Source: Pelodictyon luteolum
GTDB lineage: Bacteria > Bacteroidota > Chlorobiia > Chlorobiales > Chlorobiaceae
Assembly (NCBI GenBank): GCA_020721225.1
Contig: DYNE01000002.1
Span: forward strand, 71,728-115,125
Direction: 5' to 3'
DNA: 43,398 nucleotides
Shown: positions 7,982 through 17,001 of the stretch, piece after piece
Layout of the letters: every line of letters starts with the position of its first letter
Position numbering within the stretch: the first letter of the stretch is position 1
Program-made: the position numbers and the translations under genes
The notes under the pieces: model-generated
Seen by the model: the letters and a program-made list of their open reading frames with translations, nothing else
Databases searched by the model: none
Told to the model about the DNA's origin: nothing

Positions 7982-8019
7982 AACGACAAAGCCCTCTTTC
8001 AGAAGAGGGCTTTGTCGTT
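7982..8019. terminator. Very strong terminator hairpin after csmE
   Basis: A perfect 17-base-pair stem pairs AACGACAAAGCCCTCTT (7982-7998) with AAGAGGGCTTTGTCGTT (8003-8019) around the loop TCAG. There is only a short T-rich stretch afterwards. It lies between csmE and a convergent minus-strand gene and may serve both, and could also protect the csmE mRNA 3' end. Confidence 0.85.
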
Positions 8020-8051
8020 GTCGTTTTCAGGCTTTTTTCCGGACCTTCTTT

Positions 8052-8747
8052 CTAAGAAAGGCTGTCATAGTATCTTTCGAGACTCTCCTGAGCCTCTTCA
8101 ACCTCACTGATCACCTCGAACGTCTTGTTTCCTGCCTTGCTGTTCCACAGGGATATCACCAGAAGCTCCGCAACATCGGAACGGTTTGTCCATCCATTCC
8201 AGAGTCGATCACCCTGATCGACATGCAGTCTGTGCATGAGAGGTTCGCCGTCTTTCAAGCCACCAGGCCTGACAATGGTATAGCTTCGTCCATTCTTTGA
8301 AAAAATCTCCCGTATATGCTCTTCAGCCGCATGCTTCATCGAAAGCACTCCGGCAAAAAGGTTCAGTGGATGAAACCACTTGGTTACCGCTATGGAGCTT
8401 ACCAGCCCAAAATGTTTTACTCCGGCAGCTGCAGCTGCGTCTGCAAGCCGTATAACCCCATCCCGGTCAACCTCTGAAGGAGAGGCCTCCCCGAAAAAAG
8501 AACTCGAACCAAGCGCCGAAATAACGGCATCACAACCCTTGAGCGCATCGGCAACCTCGCTTTCGTTCTGCACATGAGCAACGGCAATCTCGACACTCCC
8601 TCCGAATATCTTTGCTTTTTCAGCCGATCTTACCATGACCCTCACCGGAATGCCGTAATGCTGAAGACGCCTGACCACCCACTGCCCCGTCTTGCCTGTA
8701 GCTCCTGCGACAAGTACCTTGCCGCTATACAATGTATTTCTGTCCAT
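8052..8747 (-). CDS. Atypical SDR / NAD(P)-binding protein (NmrA-like)
   Basis: The 231-residue product has a Rossmann start KVLVAGATGKTGQWVVRRL (GxxGxxG) followed by a basic patch VRVMVRSAEKAK that suggests NADP(H). After strand 4 comes CDAVISALGSSSF, then KHFGLVSSIAVTKW. The classical YxxxK is not in the usual position (the sequence there reads LSMKHAAEEHI), which is normal in the atypical SDR group. Members often act as reductases, epimerases or regulatory NADP sensors. It is convergent with csmE and divergent from the pentapeptide gene, so it is likely monocistronic. I give no specific substrate. Confidence 0.8.
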   Translation of the reverse strand: MDRNTLYSGKVLVAGATGKTGQWVVRRLQHYGIPVRVMVRSAEKAKIFGGSVEIAVAHVQNESEVADALKGCDAVISALGSSSFFGEASPSEVDRDGVIRLADAAAAAGVKHFGLVSSIAVTKWFHPLNLFAGVLSMKHAAEEHIREIFSKNGRSYTIVRPGGLKDGEPLMHRLHVDQGDRLWNGWTNRSDVAELLVISLWNSKAGNKTFEVISEVEEAQESLERYYDSLS

Positions 8748-8950
8748 AATTAGTGACCCGTTAATGATTCAATTACTTTATCTCATATTAGACTAAATTT
8801 ATATAGTTTAACATATAGATACCCAAGAAAGTTTCTCCTCTCTTAACGGCATTTTCATTATTATTCATGTAATAGCAGGTTCTCGTCACCTCGCGGGCTA
8901 AAAGACCGAATGCAGCACAAGCATCATCCCGCTTATCATTTTACCCGAAT

Positions 8951-10303
8951 ATGAACCACAAACAATCACTGTTTTGGGCGATCGTTCTTACAGCTTTTTT
9001 TATATCCCCACCTCTCGCTTTCGGTTTTGATCCCGAAGCCGTTACAATTCTGAAAAACAGCCGTGAGGAGTGGCAGTCCTTGCGACTCTCCAATCCCGAA
9101 AAAACCGTAGATCTGAACAAGGCAAAGCTCGAAGACGCAGATCTCGAAGGAGCGAACCTCAGCAATGTCTCTCTTGTGAGAGCCGAACTGAGTGGCGCAA
9201 ATCTCAACAGGGCAAATCTGCAGAAAACAAATCTTGCCATGGCATTCATCAAAAAAGCAGATCTGAAGGAAGCCGACTTCAGTGGCGCATCATTGACGAA
9301 AGCCAACCTCAAGGAGTCCTTCATGAAAGGAGCATCGTTTTCCAGGGCAAATCTGCAGGGAGCAAACCTGAGATGGGCGATGCTTGAAGCTGCCGATTTA
9401 TCACAGGCAAATCTTGCCGGAACCGTACTTTTTGAAACCAATCTCGAAAATGCCAATCTGAAAGGGACAAACTTCAAAGGCTCGATTTTCATCGATCAGG
9501 CAAATCTCAGCGGCGCTCTGGTATCGAACAACACAATTATTCCATCCGGTGAAAAAGCGACCCCGTCCTGGGCATCAATTCGCAAAGCGCGTTTTTTCAG
9601 AGAACCCGATACCGAACCACCAACCTATCTGACACCGCCAGCTCCCTCCATGCTGAAAGTGCAGGCTTCCGAACCAGATATCCGCCTGAAACCCAACGAA
9701 CTCAAGGCGAAAAACGATCCGGGCGACAGCAGAAACCGACAGGAACTGCTCACTGAAGATGTAGAAACATGGAACAGCATGAGGGAGAAAAATCCTGAAC
9801 TGCCAATAACCATGAAACAGGAAAAACTTGAGAATGCCGATCTCAAGGGAGTGAACCTTCAGCAGGCCTCAATGGCTGGATCGGATTTTGAAGATGCCAA
9901 TCTTGACGATGCACTTATGAACGGTGCTGATCTGTCCGGCTCGAATTTCCAGAAAGCCGATATGAAAGCAGCTCAACTTCACGGAGCAAAACTCCACAAA
10001 GCAAATTTCGACCGAGCTTTTCTGAAAGGATCTGATCTCAGCAATGCCGATCTGACAGAGGCTAACCTCTACGGAGCAATCATGACCGGAACGAATCTGA
10101 GCGGTGCCGATCTGACCGGGGCATCACTTTTTGATACTGATCTTGAGGAAGCAGACCTGTCGGGAGCTATTCTGAAAGATGTCACCATGATGGATACCAA
10201 TATGAACAATGCCATCATCTCCGCAGAAACCGTTCTTCCTTCCGGGAAAAAAGCCACTGCAGGCTGGGCGGTGCAGAGAGGCGCTATTTTCAGGAACCCT
10301 TAA
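8951..10303 (+). CDS. Exported pentapeptide-repeat protein with a tandem internal duplication
   Basis: The 450-residue product starts with a signal peptide (MNHKQSLFWAIVLTAFFISP, mature after about residue 25). It then has two copies of the same module. Each opens with an E-x-W-N/Q-S-x-R-x-x-NPE element (residues about 38 and 273), continues with A(D/N)LxG-type pentapeptides forming a right-handed beta-helix, and closes with PSGEKATPSW...FFREP or PSGKKATAGW...IFRNP. A linker rich in Pro and Lys lies between them (about 215-265). Pentapeptide helices act as scaffolds or DNA mimics in cytoplasmic proteins, but this one appears to be secreted to the periplasm. It stands alone between divergent and unrelated genes. 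Confidence 0.88.
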   Translation: MNHKQSLFWAIVLTAFFISPPLAFGFDPEAVTILKNSREEWQSLRLSNPEKTVDLNKAKLEDADLEGANLSNVSLVRAELSGANLNRANLQKTNLAMAFIKKADLKEADFSGASLTKANLKESFMKGASFSRANLQGANLRWAMLEAADLSQANLAGTVLFETNLENANLKGTNFKGSIFIDQANLSGALVSNNTIIPSGEKATPSWASIRKARFFREPDTEPPTYLTPPAPSMLKVQASEPDIRLKPNELKAKNDPGDSRNRQELLTEDVETWNSMREKNPELPITMKQEKLENADLKGVNLQQASMAGSDFEDANLDDALMNGADLSGSNFQKADMKAAQLHGAKLHKANFDRAFLKGSDLSNADLTEANLYGAIMTGTNLSGADLTGASLFDTDLEEADLSGAILKDVTMMDTNMNNAIISAETVLPSGKKATAGWAVQRGAIFRNP

Positions 10304-10383
10304 CGCTTCAGTGATAAAAATTACGTAATAAAAATATAACGCTCAGGCAAGTGCCGTACTGATTAAACGCAACTCATTCACCT

Positions 10384-10617
10384 ATGGCCAATATCCTTAT
10401 AGCAAGCTATTACAGCAGATGGGATCTTTCAGAACATGAAGGCCGCATCGCTTTTTACGACCCGGATAACCAGCTGATTGAAAACAGGCTTTTCAGTGAT
10501 CCTGCTGAATTTCAGGTTATTATCAGCATGCTGCGCCATGACACACCGCTATGGTATGATACCGAAGCCTGTCATTTACGAGCTGGAACCGAACCGGCCG
10601 GAGAAGGAGAGGAGTAA
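10384..10617 (+). CDS. Small hypothetical protein
   Basis: The frame gives 77 residues, acidic, with no signal or membrane segment: an N-terminal strand (MANILIASYYSRW), a middle AFYDPDNQLIENRLF that resembles a beta-hairpin, and an acidic tail GEGEE. I do not recognise it. It has no Shine-Dalgarno. It is convergent with the gene at 10638, 20 bases away. Composition fits coding sequence, and there is no competing gene. Confidence 0.5.
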   Translation: MANILIASYYSRWDLSEHEGRIAFYDPDNQLIENRLFSDPAEFQVIISMLRHDTPLWYDTEACHLRAGTEPAGEGEE

Positions 10618-10637
10618 TCCCGGCCCTCGGCTGACTG

Positions 10638-10931
10638 TTATTGTATTTCCGATAGCTGGGGAAAACGCTTACGGTACATGAGATGTTGAAAAATATCCGC
10701 TTTCCGGACATTGGGGTCACTGGCTTCAAGCAGATGCTTTTTACCGGTTCGGGTCGTCACTTCAATGGTACCGTCACTATTTACTTTTGTAATTTTCCAG
10801 AACTTGTCAACCACATAGTGATACTCCTCGCCGTGTTCAAGAGGAAAAACCTGTCGCGCCCTTGGACCCGGACAGAATGAACTTTTCGGCTTATGGTAAA
10901 CAATGGCATCACCAACCCTGAACTGCATCAT
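10638..10931 (-). CDS. Conserved small hypothetical protein, SH3-like fold suspected
   Basis: I place the start at the ATG at 10931, because AAGGAGG (10937-10943 on the plus strand as CCTCCTT) lies 5 bases before it. A longer frame to 11012 lacks any such site. The 97-residue product begins MMQFRVGDAIVYHKPKSS and continues with strand-rich sequence (EEYHYVVDKFWKITKVNSDG then TIEVTTRTGKKHLLEAS). The opening V-GD-x-V-Y-H resembles the SH3/KOW/CarD-like barrel that begins transcription-associated or DNA-binding domains, but this is only a resemblance. A helical, basic end (LMYRKRFPQL) follows. Role unknown. Confidence 0.6.
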   Translation of the reverse strand: MMQFRVGDAIVYHKPKSSFCPGPRARQVFPLEHGEEYHYVVDKFWKITKVNSDGTIEVTTRTGKKHLLEASDPNVRKADIFQHLMYRKRFPQLSEIQ

Positions 10932-11080
10932 CTCGACCTCCTTACCGGTATAAAATCCGGATGCTTTATATGTACATGAATGTAAAACCCTAAACATACA
11001 ATGTACAATCAACCTGCAATATTCAAAACAGTTCGTTTGTCATAACCGTCGAATAAAATCTTCTTTCGCCTGAAAAACGG

Positions 11081-12268
11081 CTATTTTTCGGCCATTTCCG
11101 AAAACCTGATCACCAGATGATCGCGGTTCATTTCAGCGCCGGCCGTATTCAGCGTTGCGAGAGATTGGGGAAGCACCATATTCCTCCGGTGATTACCGAT
11201 ACGGATGTTCAGCTCGTCACCGCTTTTACTGAGCTGAATCTGATCTTTGGGAATACCCGGAAGATAAAGTTCGAGAGAAAAACCGTTTTCAACCTTTCTG
11301 ATATGAAACGTATTCCGAAAATAATAAACCTTTGAAGGATCCTCATCACGATAGAGAAAATCCTTAAGTTTTTCGAGCGTTTTCAAGCCGCAGATTTCAC
11401 GTGTATAGAGCGGAACCTCCTTGACCGGCAGAGGACTGAAATTATCGATGATTTCCTGTCTGTAACGCAGCTGATGCTCTTTCCAGTAAACGAAATAGGG
11501 ATCGGTCACTTCCGGCGGGATAACTCTGTTGGAGATAACCATATCCACCGAAATATTGTACAGACTGAGATAGGCATGAGCGCGCAGCGACTCCTTGATA
11601 ACCATTTTTTCCGGATTGGTCACCAGCCGTACAGAAGTAATGGTATTGTCCGTGAGAATCCTGCCAAGCGCATCGATTTGTTCGTAGAATTCATACGGCA
11701 CATTCATTAACGCCCTGTCAGGAAGCGAGAACCCTGCAATAGGCCGAAAAAGCGGTTCGACGAGCGGCCTGAGATAAAGTGCAAACTTCTCCATCGGCTT
11801 GTAGAGTCTGCGCATATACCACCCGCTGACTTCCGGAATGCTTAAAAGGCGCAATGCAGTTCCGGTAGGAGCCGAGTCGATGATCAACACATCGTAATTC
11901 CCCTCCCTGTGATGCCGAAATACTCTGACGAGGCCAAAAATCTCATCCATTCCGGGAAGAATGGCAAGCTCTTCTGCCTGAACGGCATCAAGCCCTCTTG
12001 CCTGCAATACCTGGGTAATATACCGTTTGACCGTCCCCCAGTTCTGTTCAAGCTCCTGAAGCACATCAAGTTCAGCGCCATAAAGATTATCGCATATCTT
12101 TACCGCTTCATGGCCCAGAGGCATATCGAAACTGTCGGCAAGCGAATGAGCGGGATCGGTACTCAGGACAAGTGTTTTATAACCAAGCTCTGCACAGCGC
12201 AAGCCGGTAGCCGCCGCCATGGATGTTTTTCCGACACCACCCTTCCCTGTCATGAGAATAAGCCTCAT
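11081..12268 (-). CDS. ArsA/Get3-family ATPase with C-terminal HSP20-like domain
   Basis: The 395-residue protein starts at the ATG at 12268, preceded by AGGAGG with good spacing. The P-loop [15 protein letters not shown] is the deviant Walker A of the ArsA/Get3/MinD class, and switch [14 protein letters not shown] and switch [15 protein letters not shown] follow. Residues about 310-395 ([23 protein letters not shown] onward) form a small heat-shock-like ArsA_HSP20 domain. Green sulfur bacteria carry several such ATPases, with unclear roles. Arsenite transport is unlikely since no arsB or arsenic genes are nearby; chaperone or membrane-protein delivery by analogy to Get3 is a guess. It is upstream of no obvious partner. 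Confidence 0.88.
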   Translation of the reverse strand: MRLILMTGKGGVGKTSMAAATGLRCAELGYKTLVLSTDPAHSLADSFDMPLGHEAVKICDNLYGAELDVLQELEQNWGTVKRYITQVLQARGLDAVQAEELAILPGMDEIFGLVRVFRHHREGNYDVLIIDSAPTGTALRLLSIPEVSGWYMRRLYKPMEKFALYLRPLVEPLFRPIAGFSLPDRALMNVPYEFYEQIDALGRILTDNTITSVRLVTNPEKMVIKESLRAHAYLSLYNISVDMVISNRVIPPEVTDPYFVYWKEHQLRYRQEIIDNFSPLPVKEVPLYTREICGLKTLEKLKDFLYRDEDPSKVYYFRNTFHIRKVENGFSLELYLPGIPKDQIQLSKSGDELNIRIGNHRRNMVLPQSLATLNTAGAEMNRDHLVIRFSEMAEK

Positions 12269-12341
12269 AAGCCCTCCTTGACAATTGAAAACAGGTATGG
12301 AACACAATGTCAGTTATAACCGCACACCCATTACTAATAGT

Positions 12342-13268
12342 TTACCGGCCCAACTCTTCCAGTACCTTGATGGAAAGACGGTCGCCAAGTGTTGCGGCTT
12401 TCTGAAGATCTCCAATCGCCCCGCTGATGTCACCAAGCTGTTTTCTGGCTATACCGCGATTGTAATATGCTTCGGGATTATCCGGTCTGACCTGGAGCAG
12501 CCGGGTCATATCGTCAACTGCCCCCTGAAAATCACCCAGTGCGGCTTTTGCATACGCCCTGTTATTATAAGCCTCTACAAGCTCCGCATTGAGAATCAGG
12601 GCCTTGTTGTAATCCTGTACGGCTCCATTGAAATCACCGGTGGCAACCCTGGCATTACCCCTGTTGTACCAGGCGGCATCGTAACGCTGATCCCGCTCGA
12701 TAGCAAGGGAAAAATCAATGATCGCTCCTTTCGGATCGCCGCTCATACTTTTTGCAAGACCCCGGTTATTGTATGGCCCGGCAAGGCGGGCATTAAGCGA
12801 GATCGAAAGGGTATAATCAGCGATTGCCCCCTTAAAATCCTGAAGGGCCGATTTAGCAGTTCCCCGGTTATTATAGAACTCCGGAACTTCAGGATCCAGA
12901 GCGATCGCTTTTGAAATATCCTCAACCGCTCCTCGAAAATCTCCAAGCGAAGCTTTTGCGAAACCGCGGTTATTATGCGCGCCAAGCAACTTCGGGTTAA
13001 GCTCTATTGCCCTTGTGTAATCGGCTATCGCTCCCTTGACATCGCCTTCAAGCGATTTTGCAAGCCCCCTGTTATAATAAGCTCCTGCATTTTCAGTATC
13101 GAGAACAAGCGCCTTACTGAATAAGTCAATAGCCTCCCGCACATTTCCTTCACGCCCCTGCTCGATGCCGAACTCGATATACTCCTCGGCACTCTGTGCA
13201 GCAGCCAACGCTGTCTGCAGAACATACAGTACCGCTGTAACAATGGATACACGATGAATAATATTCAT
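12342..13268 (-). CDS. Exported TPR-repeat protein
   Basis: The 308-residue product has a signal peptide (MNIIHRVSIVTAVLYVLQTA) and then about eight 34-residue tetratricopeptide repeats, each with the pattern xxGAYxNRGxAKxxLGDxxGAIxDY. The pattern N-N-R-G-x-A-K recurs at about residues 80, 114, 148, 182, 216 and 250. TPR arrays are protein-binding scaffolds; as a periplasmic protein it likely serves envelope assembly. I chose the ATG at 13268 because the longer frame (from 13313) adds a non-signal stretch. The gene follows rlpA1 divergently. Binding partner unknown. Confidence 0.86.
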   Translation of the reverse strand: MNIIHRVSIVTAVLYVLQTALAAAQSAEEYIEFGIEQGREGNVREAIDLFSKALVLDTENAGAYYNRGLAKSLEGDVKGAIADYTRAIELNPKLLGAHNNRGFAKASLGDFRGAVEDISKAIALDPEVPEFYNNRGTAKSALQDFKGAIADYTLSISLNARLAGPYNNRGLAKSMSGDPKGAIIDFSLAIERDQRYDAAWYNRGNARVATGDFNGAVQDYNKALILNAELVEAYNNRAYAKAALGDFQGAVDDMTRLLQVRPDNPEAYYNRGIARKQLGDISGAIGDLQKAATLGDRLSIKVLEELGR

Positions 13269-13544
13269 AAAGATAAAAACAAATCCCTGATTAAACCCAC
13301 CATAACTGACCACCTAAAGTAGCAAACCCGAGAGAAAAAGCGCTGTTTTTTCTCATAAAAATAGCCTTTCGGAAGCAATGAAAGCTACGTCATAAGCGGC
13401 TTTAGCGCTAAATTTGCATATTTATGATTTTATTCCCTATATTTACAGGTATTCAACCAATGAATATTTAGTGAAATCTTATTCAATATACCTGTTCTTA
13501 CCTGTCGAAGTTGTTTAAGGGACAGTGTTCTAAACCTTAGCATT

Positions 13545-14036
13545 ATGAGACATGAAAAACGTTTCTTTACTTTTTCTCTCTGTGCCGCATTGATCGGTTT
13601 AATCTTTTCTGCATGCCAGACCAGCATGCCGCTTTCACAATGGTCAAATTTCCCTGAAGTATCTTTTCAATCCATCGCTCAAGCCTCTACCGGATCGAGC
13701 AGAGCGAACAACATGTTTCTTGTTTCGGAAGGCAAGGCCTCTTATTACGCGAACCAGTTTCACGGAAGAAAAACAGCGAACGGCGAAACGTTCAACATGA
13801 ACGAATTTACCGCAGCACACCCATCCCTTCCTTTTGGAACCTGGGTAAGAGTTACCAATCTCAGAAACGGGAAAGATGTCACTGTTCGTATTAACGACCG
13901 CGGCCCATTCATCAAAGGAAGAGTAATCGACCTTTCAGTCGGAGCGGCAAAACAGATCGGCCTCTTCAAATCCGGAACTGCACATGTACGGGTTGAAGCC
14001 ATCGAAAAAACAGCTTCGGAAGTATATTCCGGATAA
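13545..14036 (+). CDS. rlpA: RlpA-like lipoprotein (septal peptidoglycan-binding/lytic transglycosylase type)
   Basis: The 163-residue protein has a lipoprotein signal ending near FSAC with Cys24 as the likely lipidated residue. The double-psi beta-barrel spans about residues 65-160: ASYYANQFHGRKTANGETF, TAAHPSLPFGTWVRVTN, then VRINDRGPF. The His in TAAH and Asp in INDRGP are the residues I recall as needed for glycan cleavage in Pseudomonas RlpA. There is no SPOR domain, so it is shorter than classical RlpA. A second rlpA-like gene follows after 95 bases. It acts on cell-wall glycan in the periplasm or outer membrane. Confidence 0.87.
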   Translation: MRHEKRFFTFSLCAALIGLIFSACQTSMPLSQWSNFPEVSFQSIAQASTGSSRANNMFLVSEGKASYYANQFHGRKTANGETFNMNEFTAAHPSLPFGTWVRVTNLRNGKDVTVRINDRGPFIKGRVIDLSVGAAKQIGLFKSGTAHVRVEAIEKTASEVYSG

Positions 14037-14131
14037 TCACCCATTCAAACTCCTGAACCGGACACGCTTTTTTCAGCAATGAATTCATAGAGGAAAAGTG
14101 CGTCCGGAGCCGGAAAAACCAGAGCGGGATC

Positions 14132-14518
14132 ATGTGGCCAAAAAATAATATCTATTCAGCGGCTATTGCGATTTTTCTGATTTTTTCACCCCCGACATGG
14201 GCTCCGTCGGTTTCGAATGCAGCCGAACTCGTTACTGAAGGCAGGGCATCCTATTACGCAGACCGCTTCCACGGTCGGAAAACCGCAAGCGGAGAAACCT
14301 TCCGTATCCACGATTTCACTGCCGCACACCGCACCCTGCCTTTCGGCACATCAGTTAAAGTCATCAATCTCGACAATGGCAAAGAGGTGGTTGTGCGCAT
14401 CAACGACCGCGGCCCCCATCTTAAAAGCAGAGTCATAGACGTCTCACCGGCAGCCGCACACATACTCGGCCTTATAGGAAAAGGAACGGTAAACGTTCGA
14501 ATCGAAGCCTGGAACTGA
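14132..14518 (+). CDS. Second RlpA-like protein, secreted form
   Basis: The 128-residue protein shares the same barrel: [36 protein letters not shown] and [18 protein letters not shown]. It differs from the upstream copy in having a plain signal peptide ([20 protein letters not shown]) rather than a lipobox, so it is probably free in the periplasm. The two look like a tandem duplication that has diverged in its anchoring. The His and Asp of the putative active site are both kept. It lies 3 bases before the convergent methyltransferase stop. Confidence 0.85.
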   Translation: MWPKNNIYSAAIAIFLIFSPPTWAPSVSNAAELVTEGRASYYADRFHGRKTASGETFRIHDFTAAHRTLPFGTSVKVINLDNGKEVVVRINDRGPHLKSRVIDVSPAAAHILGLIGKGTVNVRIEAWN

Positions 14519-14521
14519 ACG

Positions 14522-15235
14522 CTATTTTTCTTTCCTGAAAACCATCACCAGCGCGGCTGAACGCTCCGAAATAAACGTTCCTCCGTCAAACCCGCCGTAG
14601 CTGCCCACACTCGCAAAACCAGCTTGCTCGTGAAGCTGACAGTATTGTTCAGAGGTCGCCGGGTAGAGCGCGAACTCCTCGCTGAAAACGACCGAATCCC
14701 CTTTCAAGAGCGAAAACCCGAACTCCACCCGTTCCGGCGATATGCTGCTGTAGCGGCGATGAAACGTTATCTCCCCGCCATCAAGCACTTTTACCGGAAA
14801 CTGGTACTCCGCCCGATCGAGCATGGCGTCCCAGTTAACGACCTGAAACACCCAGTACCCATCAGGAGCAAGCAGGGAATGCGCCTTCGCGACGAATCGC
14901 TCAAGCTTATCCGGAGAAAGATGTGACAGTACGTTGCCGATGGAGTACATCAACCTGAACGGCCCGGACAAAGTCCCGATATCTGACATATCCATGCAGT
15001 GAAACGAGGCATCGGGATAGGATGTAGAGGCCGCTTCGATCATCCGGCTGTCGAGATCGATCCCCACGGCGGAAAAGCCGTCGCGGGCAAATCTTCCGCA
15101 GTAATGGCCTGGACCACAGCCGATATCGAGCACGGCGCCTTCGGCCCGCGCGTATCCCTTAAGGAAATCGTACACCTCCTCCCTGAACGGAAAAACCTGC
15201 TCGGAATAGGGGGCGAATTCGGAATAGAACGACAT
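14522..15235 (-). CDS. Class I SAM-dependent methyltransferase
   Basis: The 237-residue protein has motif I VLDIGCGPGHYCGRFARDG, an acidic residue at the end of strand 2 (AVGIDLDSRMIEAA) and motif IV-like RLMYSIGNVLSHL. The start at ATG 15235 gives MSFYSEFAPYSEQVFPF, a typical beginning for small-molecule methyltransferases; a TTG at 15250 would add five residues. It lies 21 bases after the LOG-family gene and probably shares a transcript with it. The substrate is not visible from the sequence. Confidence 0.85.
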   Translation of the reverse strand: MSFYSEFAPYSEQVFPFREEVYDFLKGYARAEGAVLDIGCGPGHYCGRFARDGFSAVGIDLDSRMIEAASTSYPDASFHCMDMSDIGTLSGPFRLMYSIGNVLSHLSPDKLERFVAKAHSLLAPDGYWVFQVVNWDAMLDRAEYQFPVKVLDGGEITFHRRYSSISPERVEFGFSLLKGDSVVFSEEFALYPATSEQYCQLHEQAGFASVGSYGGFDGGTFISERSAALVMVFRKEK

Positions 15236-15256
15236 GGCGCTACCGGACAAGATTGA

Positions 15257-15847
15257 TCATGCCTCTTTTTTTCTGTCTATCCATTTATCAAGGGCAACAT
15301 GCTCGTATGCGGCGATGCGATCGATGAGCCGGGCGCCATCCGAATCGACAATCAGGCTCCTGTAATGCTCATCCTTGACGAACCGCTGTTCCACCATGAA
15401 CTCGAGAAAGGAAAACAGGCCAGAATAAAAACCGGCGACATTCAGAAATGCGCAGGGTTTTCGGTGAAAACCCAACTGCGTCCACGTATAGACCTCGAAT
15501 ATCTCCTCAAGGGTGCCGATACCGCCCGGCAGAGCCACAAAAGCGTCCGACAGGTCGGCCATCATCGTCTTCCTCTCGTGCATCGAGGAAACGCAGTGGA
15601 GTTCGGTAAGGTTTTTGTGGGCGACCTCTTTTTCCTGAAGTCTTCGGGGTATGACGCCGGTTACTCTCCCGCCTGCATCGAGCGCACCATCAGCGACTGC
15701 GCCCATCAATCCCACATTGCCGCCCCCAAAGACGAGTTCGATGCCGCGAAGGGCAAGAAGCCTACCGAATTGCGTCGCGGCAGCGGCGTATTCAGGAAGA
15801 ATACCGGGACTTGAGCCACAGTAAACACAAATCGACTTAATGTTCAT
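15257..15847 (-). CDS. LOG-family nucleotide 5'-monophosphate phosphoribohydrolase (TIGR00730)
   Basis: The 196-residue product contains the LOG signature ALPGGIGTLEEIFEVYTW (PGGxGTxxE) and an N-terminal Rossmann-like strand ICVYCGSSPG plus LVFGGGNVGLMG. LOG proteins split nucleoside monophosphates, including cytokinin ribotides, to free base and ribose-5-phosphate. In bacteria the true role is often nucleotide salvage. The length is standard. Downstream is the methyltransferase gene. Confidence 0.9.
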   Translation of the reverse strand: MNIKSICVYCGSSPGILPEYAAAATQFGRLLALRGIELVFGGGNVGLMGAVADGALDAGGRVTGVIPRRLQEKEVAHKNLTELHCVSSMHERKTMMADLSDAFVALPGGIGTLEEIFEVYTWTQLGFHRKPCAFLNVAGFYSGLFSFLEFMVEQRFVKDEHYRSLIVDSDGARLIDRIAAYEHVALDKWIDRKKEA

Positions 15848-15927
15848 CTTCTTTTCCGGAATAACCGTTTCTCCCGATTCAGCCGGCCGAAAGCGGCCAA
15901 AGAGACAGACAACTATGCAACTCGCCC

Positions 15928-16698
15928 TTAGGGATAATCCTGGCGTGTCGGCCTCACCACTACATCGCTGAAATGCACATGCGGCGGCTGCGATACGATC
16001 CCGTGAATCGCCCGGGCCACATCCTCTCCGAAAAGAAGCGGACCGAACCGGTCGTGAAAGGTATTGACCAGATCGTCGGTATAGCCCGCCACCGACTGAA
16101 ACCCGCTCACCACGATGCCCGGCTCCACCAGCGAAACACGCACGCCTTTTGGCCCGATTTCGCGCCGGAGCCCTTCGGCAAGCGAATGCACAGCGAATTT
16201 CGTAGCGCCATACACCGCGCTGAAGGGCGAAATCTGACGTCCGACAGTTGACCCCACAACGACGATATCCGCTGCTTTTTCGGGAAAGCGCCCATCCTGC
16301 ATAACCACCATCCTGCGGGCAGCTTTCTGCAGCAGCAGCAGCGCTCCACTCACGTTAATGTCGAGCACCTCCCGGAACTCCCGAAGATCGGCATCCTTCA
16401 CCGACCCGCCAAGTCCGCGGCCTGCGTTGGCCACCACGATGTCGGCATCTCTGCCAAACCGCTCAAGGGCTTCAGCGAACAACCGGTCGATCACCTCCTC
16501 ATCGGAGGCGTCTCCGGCAACCCCGCAGAATGCCCTGCCGATCTCGCCTTCAAGATCGGCCAGTTTTTCCGCATTGCGCCCGCTGCCCACGACCCCGTAA
16601 CCGGAAGCCGCGAACAGACGCGCCGTCGCCTCACCGATACCGGAGGTGGCTCCGGTCACGATGGCTATGCGTTGATACGTTACACTCATAATGCTCAT
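15928..16698 (-). CDS. Classical short-chain dehydrogenase/reductase
   Basis: The 256-residue protein has the cofactor motif IVTGATSGIGEATARLF, the NAG motif (VVANAGRG), the catalytic Ser region VVGSTVGRQ and Tyr-Lys in AVYGATKFAVHS. The residue after strand 2 is Arg (VGSGRNAEK), which suggests NADP(H). Two ATG codons at 16698 and 16689 are both possible. The substrate is not known. It is followed by the LOG gene 80 bases downstream. A second SDR lies at 22491 but is clearly a different subfamily. Confidence 0.88.
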   Translation of the reverse strand: MSIMSVTYQRIAIVTGATSGIGEATARLFAASGYGVVGSGRNAEKLADLEGEIGRAFCGVAGDASDEEVIDRLFAEALERFGRDADIVVANAGRGLGGSVKDADLREFREVLDINVSGALLLLQKAARRMVVMQDGRFPEKAADIVVVGSTVGRQISPFSAVYGATKFAVHSLAEGLRREIGPKGVRVSLVEPGIVVSGFQSVAGYTDDLVNTFHDRFGPLLFGEDVARAIHGIVSQPPHVHFSDVVVRPTRQDYP

Positions 16699-17001
16699 GC
16701 ACCGAATCTATGTTTTCAGTTACCGACTCCATTGCCGAAGGTGCGGAGGCAAGAACTCCGTGGTTCATACGTTACCGCGCACCGTTACAAGATAAGCATT
16801 CCCATGCAGCTGTAATAGCCTGACCGACAGAAATATTACGACTTTTATCAGCACTGTTGCCACATGAACCGGCAAGGGAGGCCGGCAGAGCGGCAGAAGC
16901 GGCAGGGAAAACAGGAGCAGATACCGATAAACGGAAGAGAGTCCGCGGGTTCAAGATCAGCGGTAACCTCGAAAAGCGGACTCGCCTCAACGGAGTCATC
17001 G
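16699..17001. other. Intergenic stretch, no gene seen
   Basis: The 303 bases between the SDR and yceI have open frames that are only shadows or short. I see no tRNA. It is likely to hold the SDR promoter and the 3' end of the yceI transcript. Confidence 0.5.

Noticed and set aside
8881-8950. Possible riboswitch or small RNA before the pentapeptide gene
   Set aside because: I see only short imperfect pairings and no known aptamer core; the stretch is probably a plain promoter region.
16940-16975. A GGTTCAA-type motif suggesting a tRNA T-loop
   Set aside because: The flanking bases do not form a five-pair T stem, and no acceptor or anticodon arms are present.
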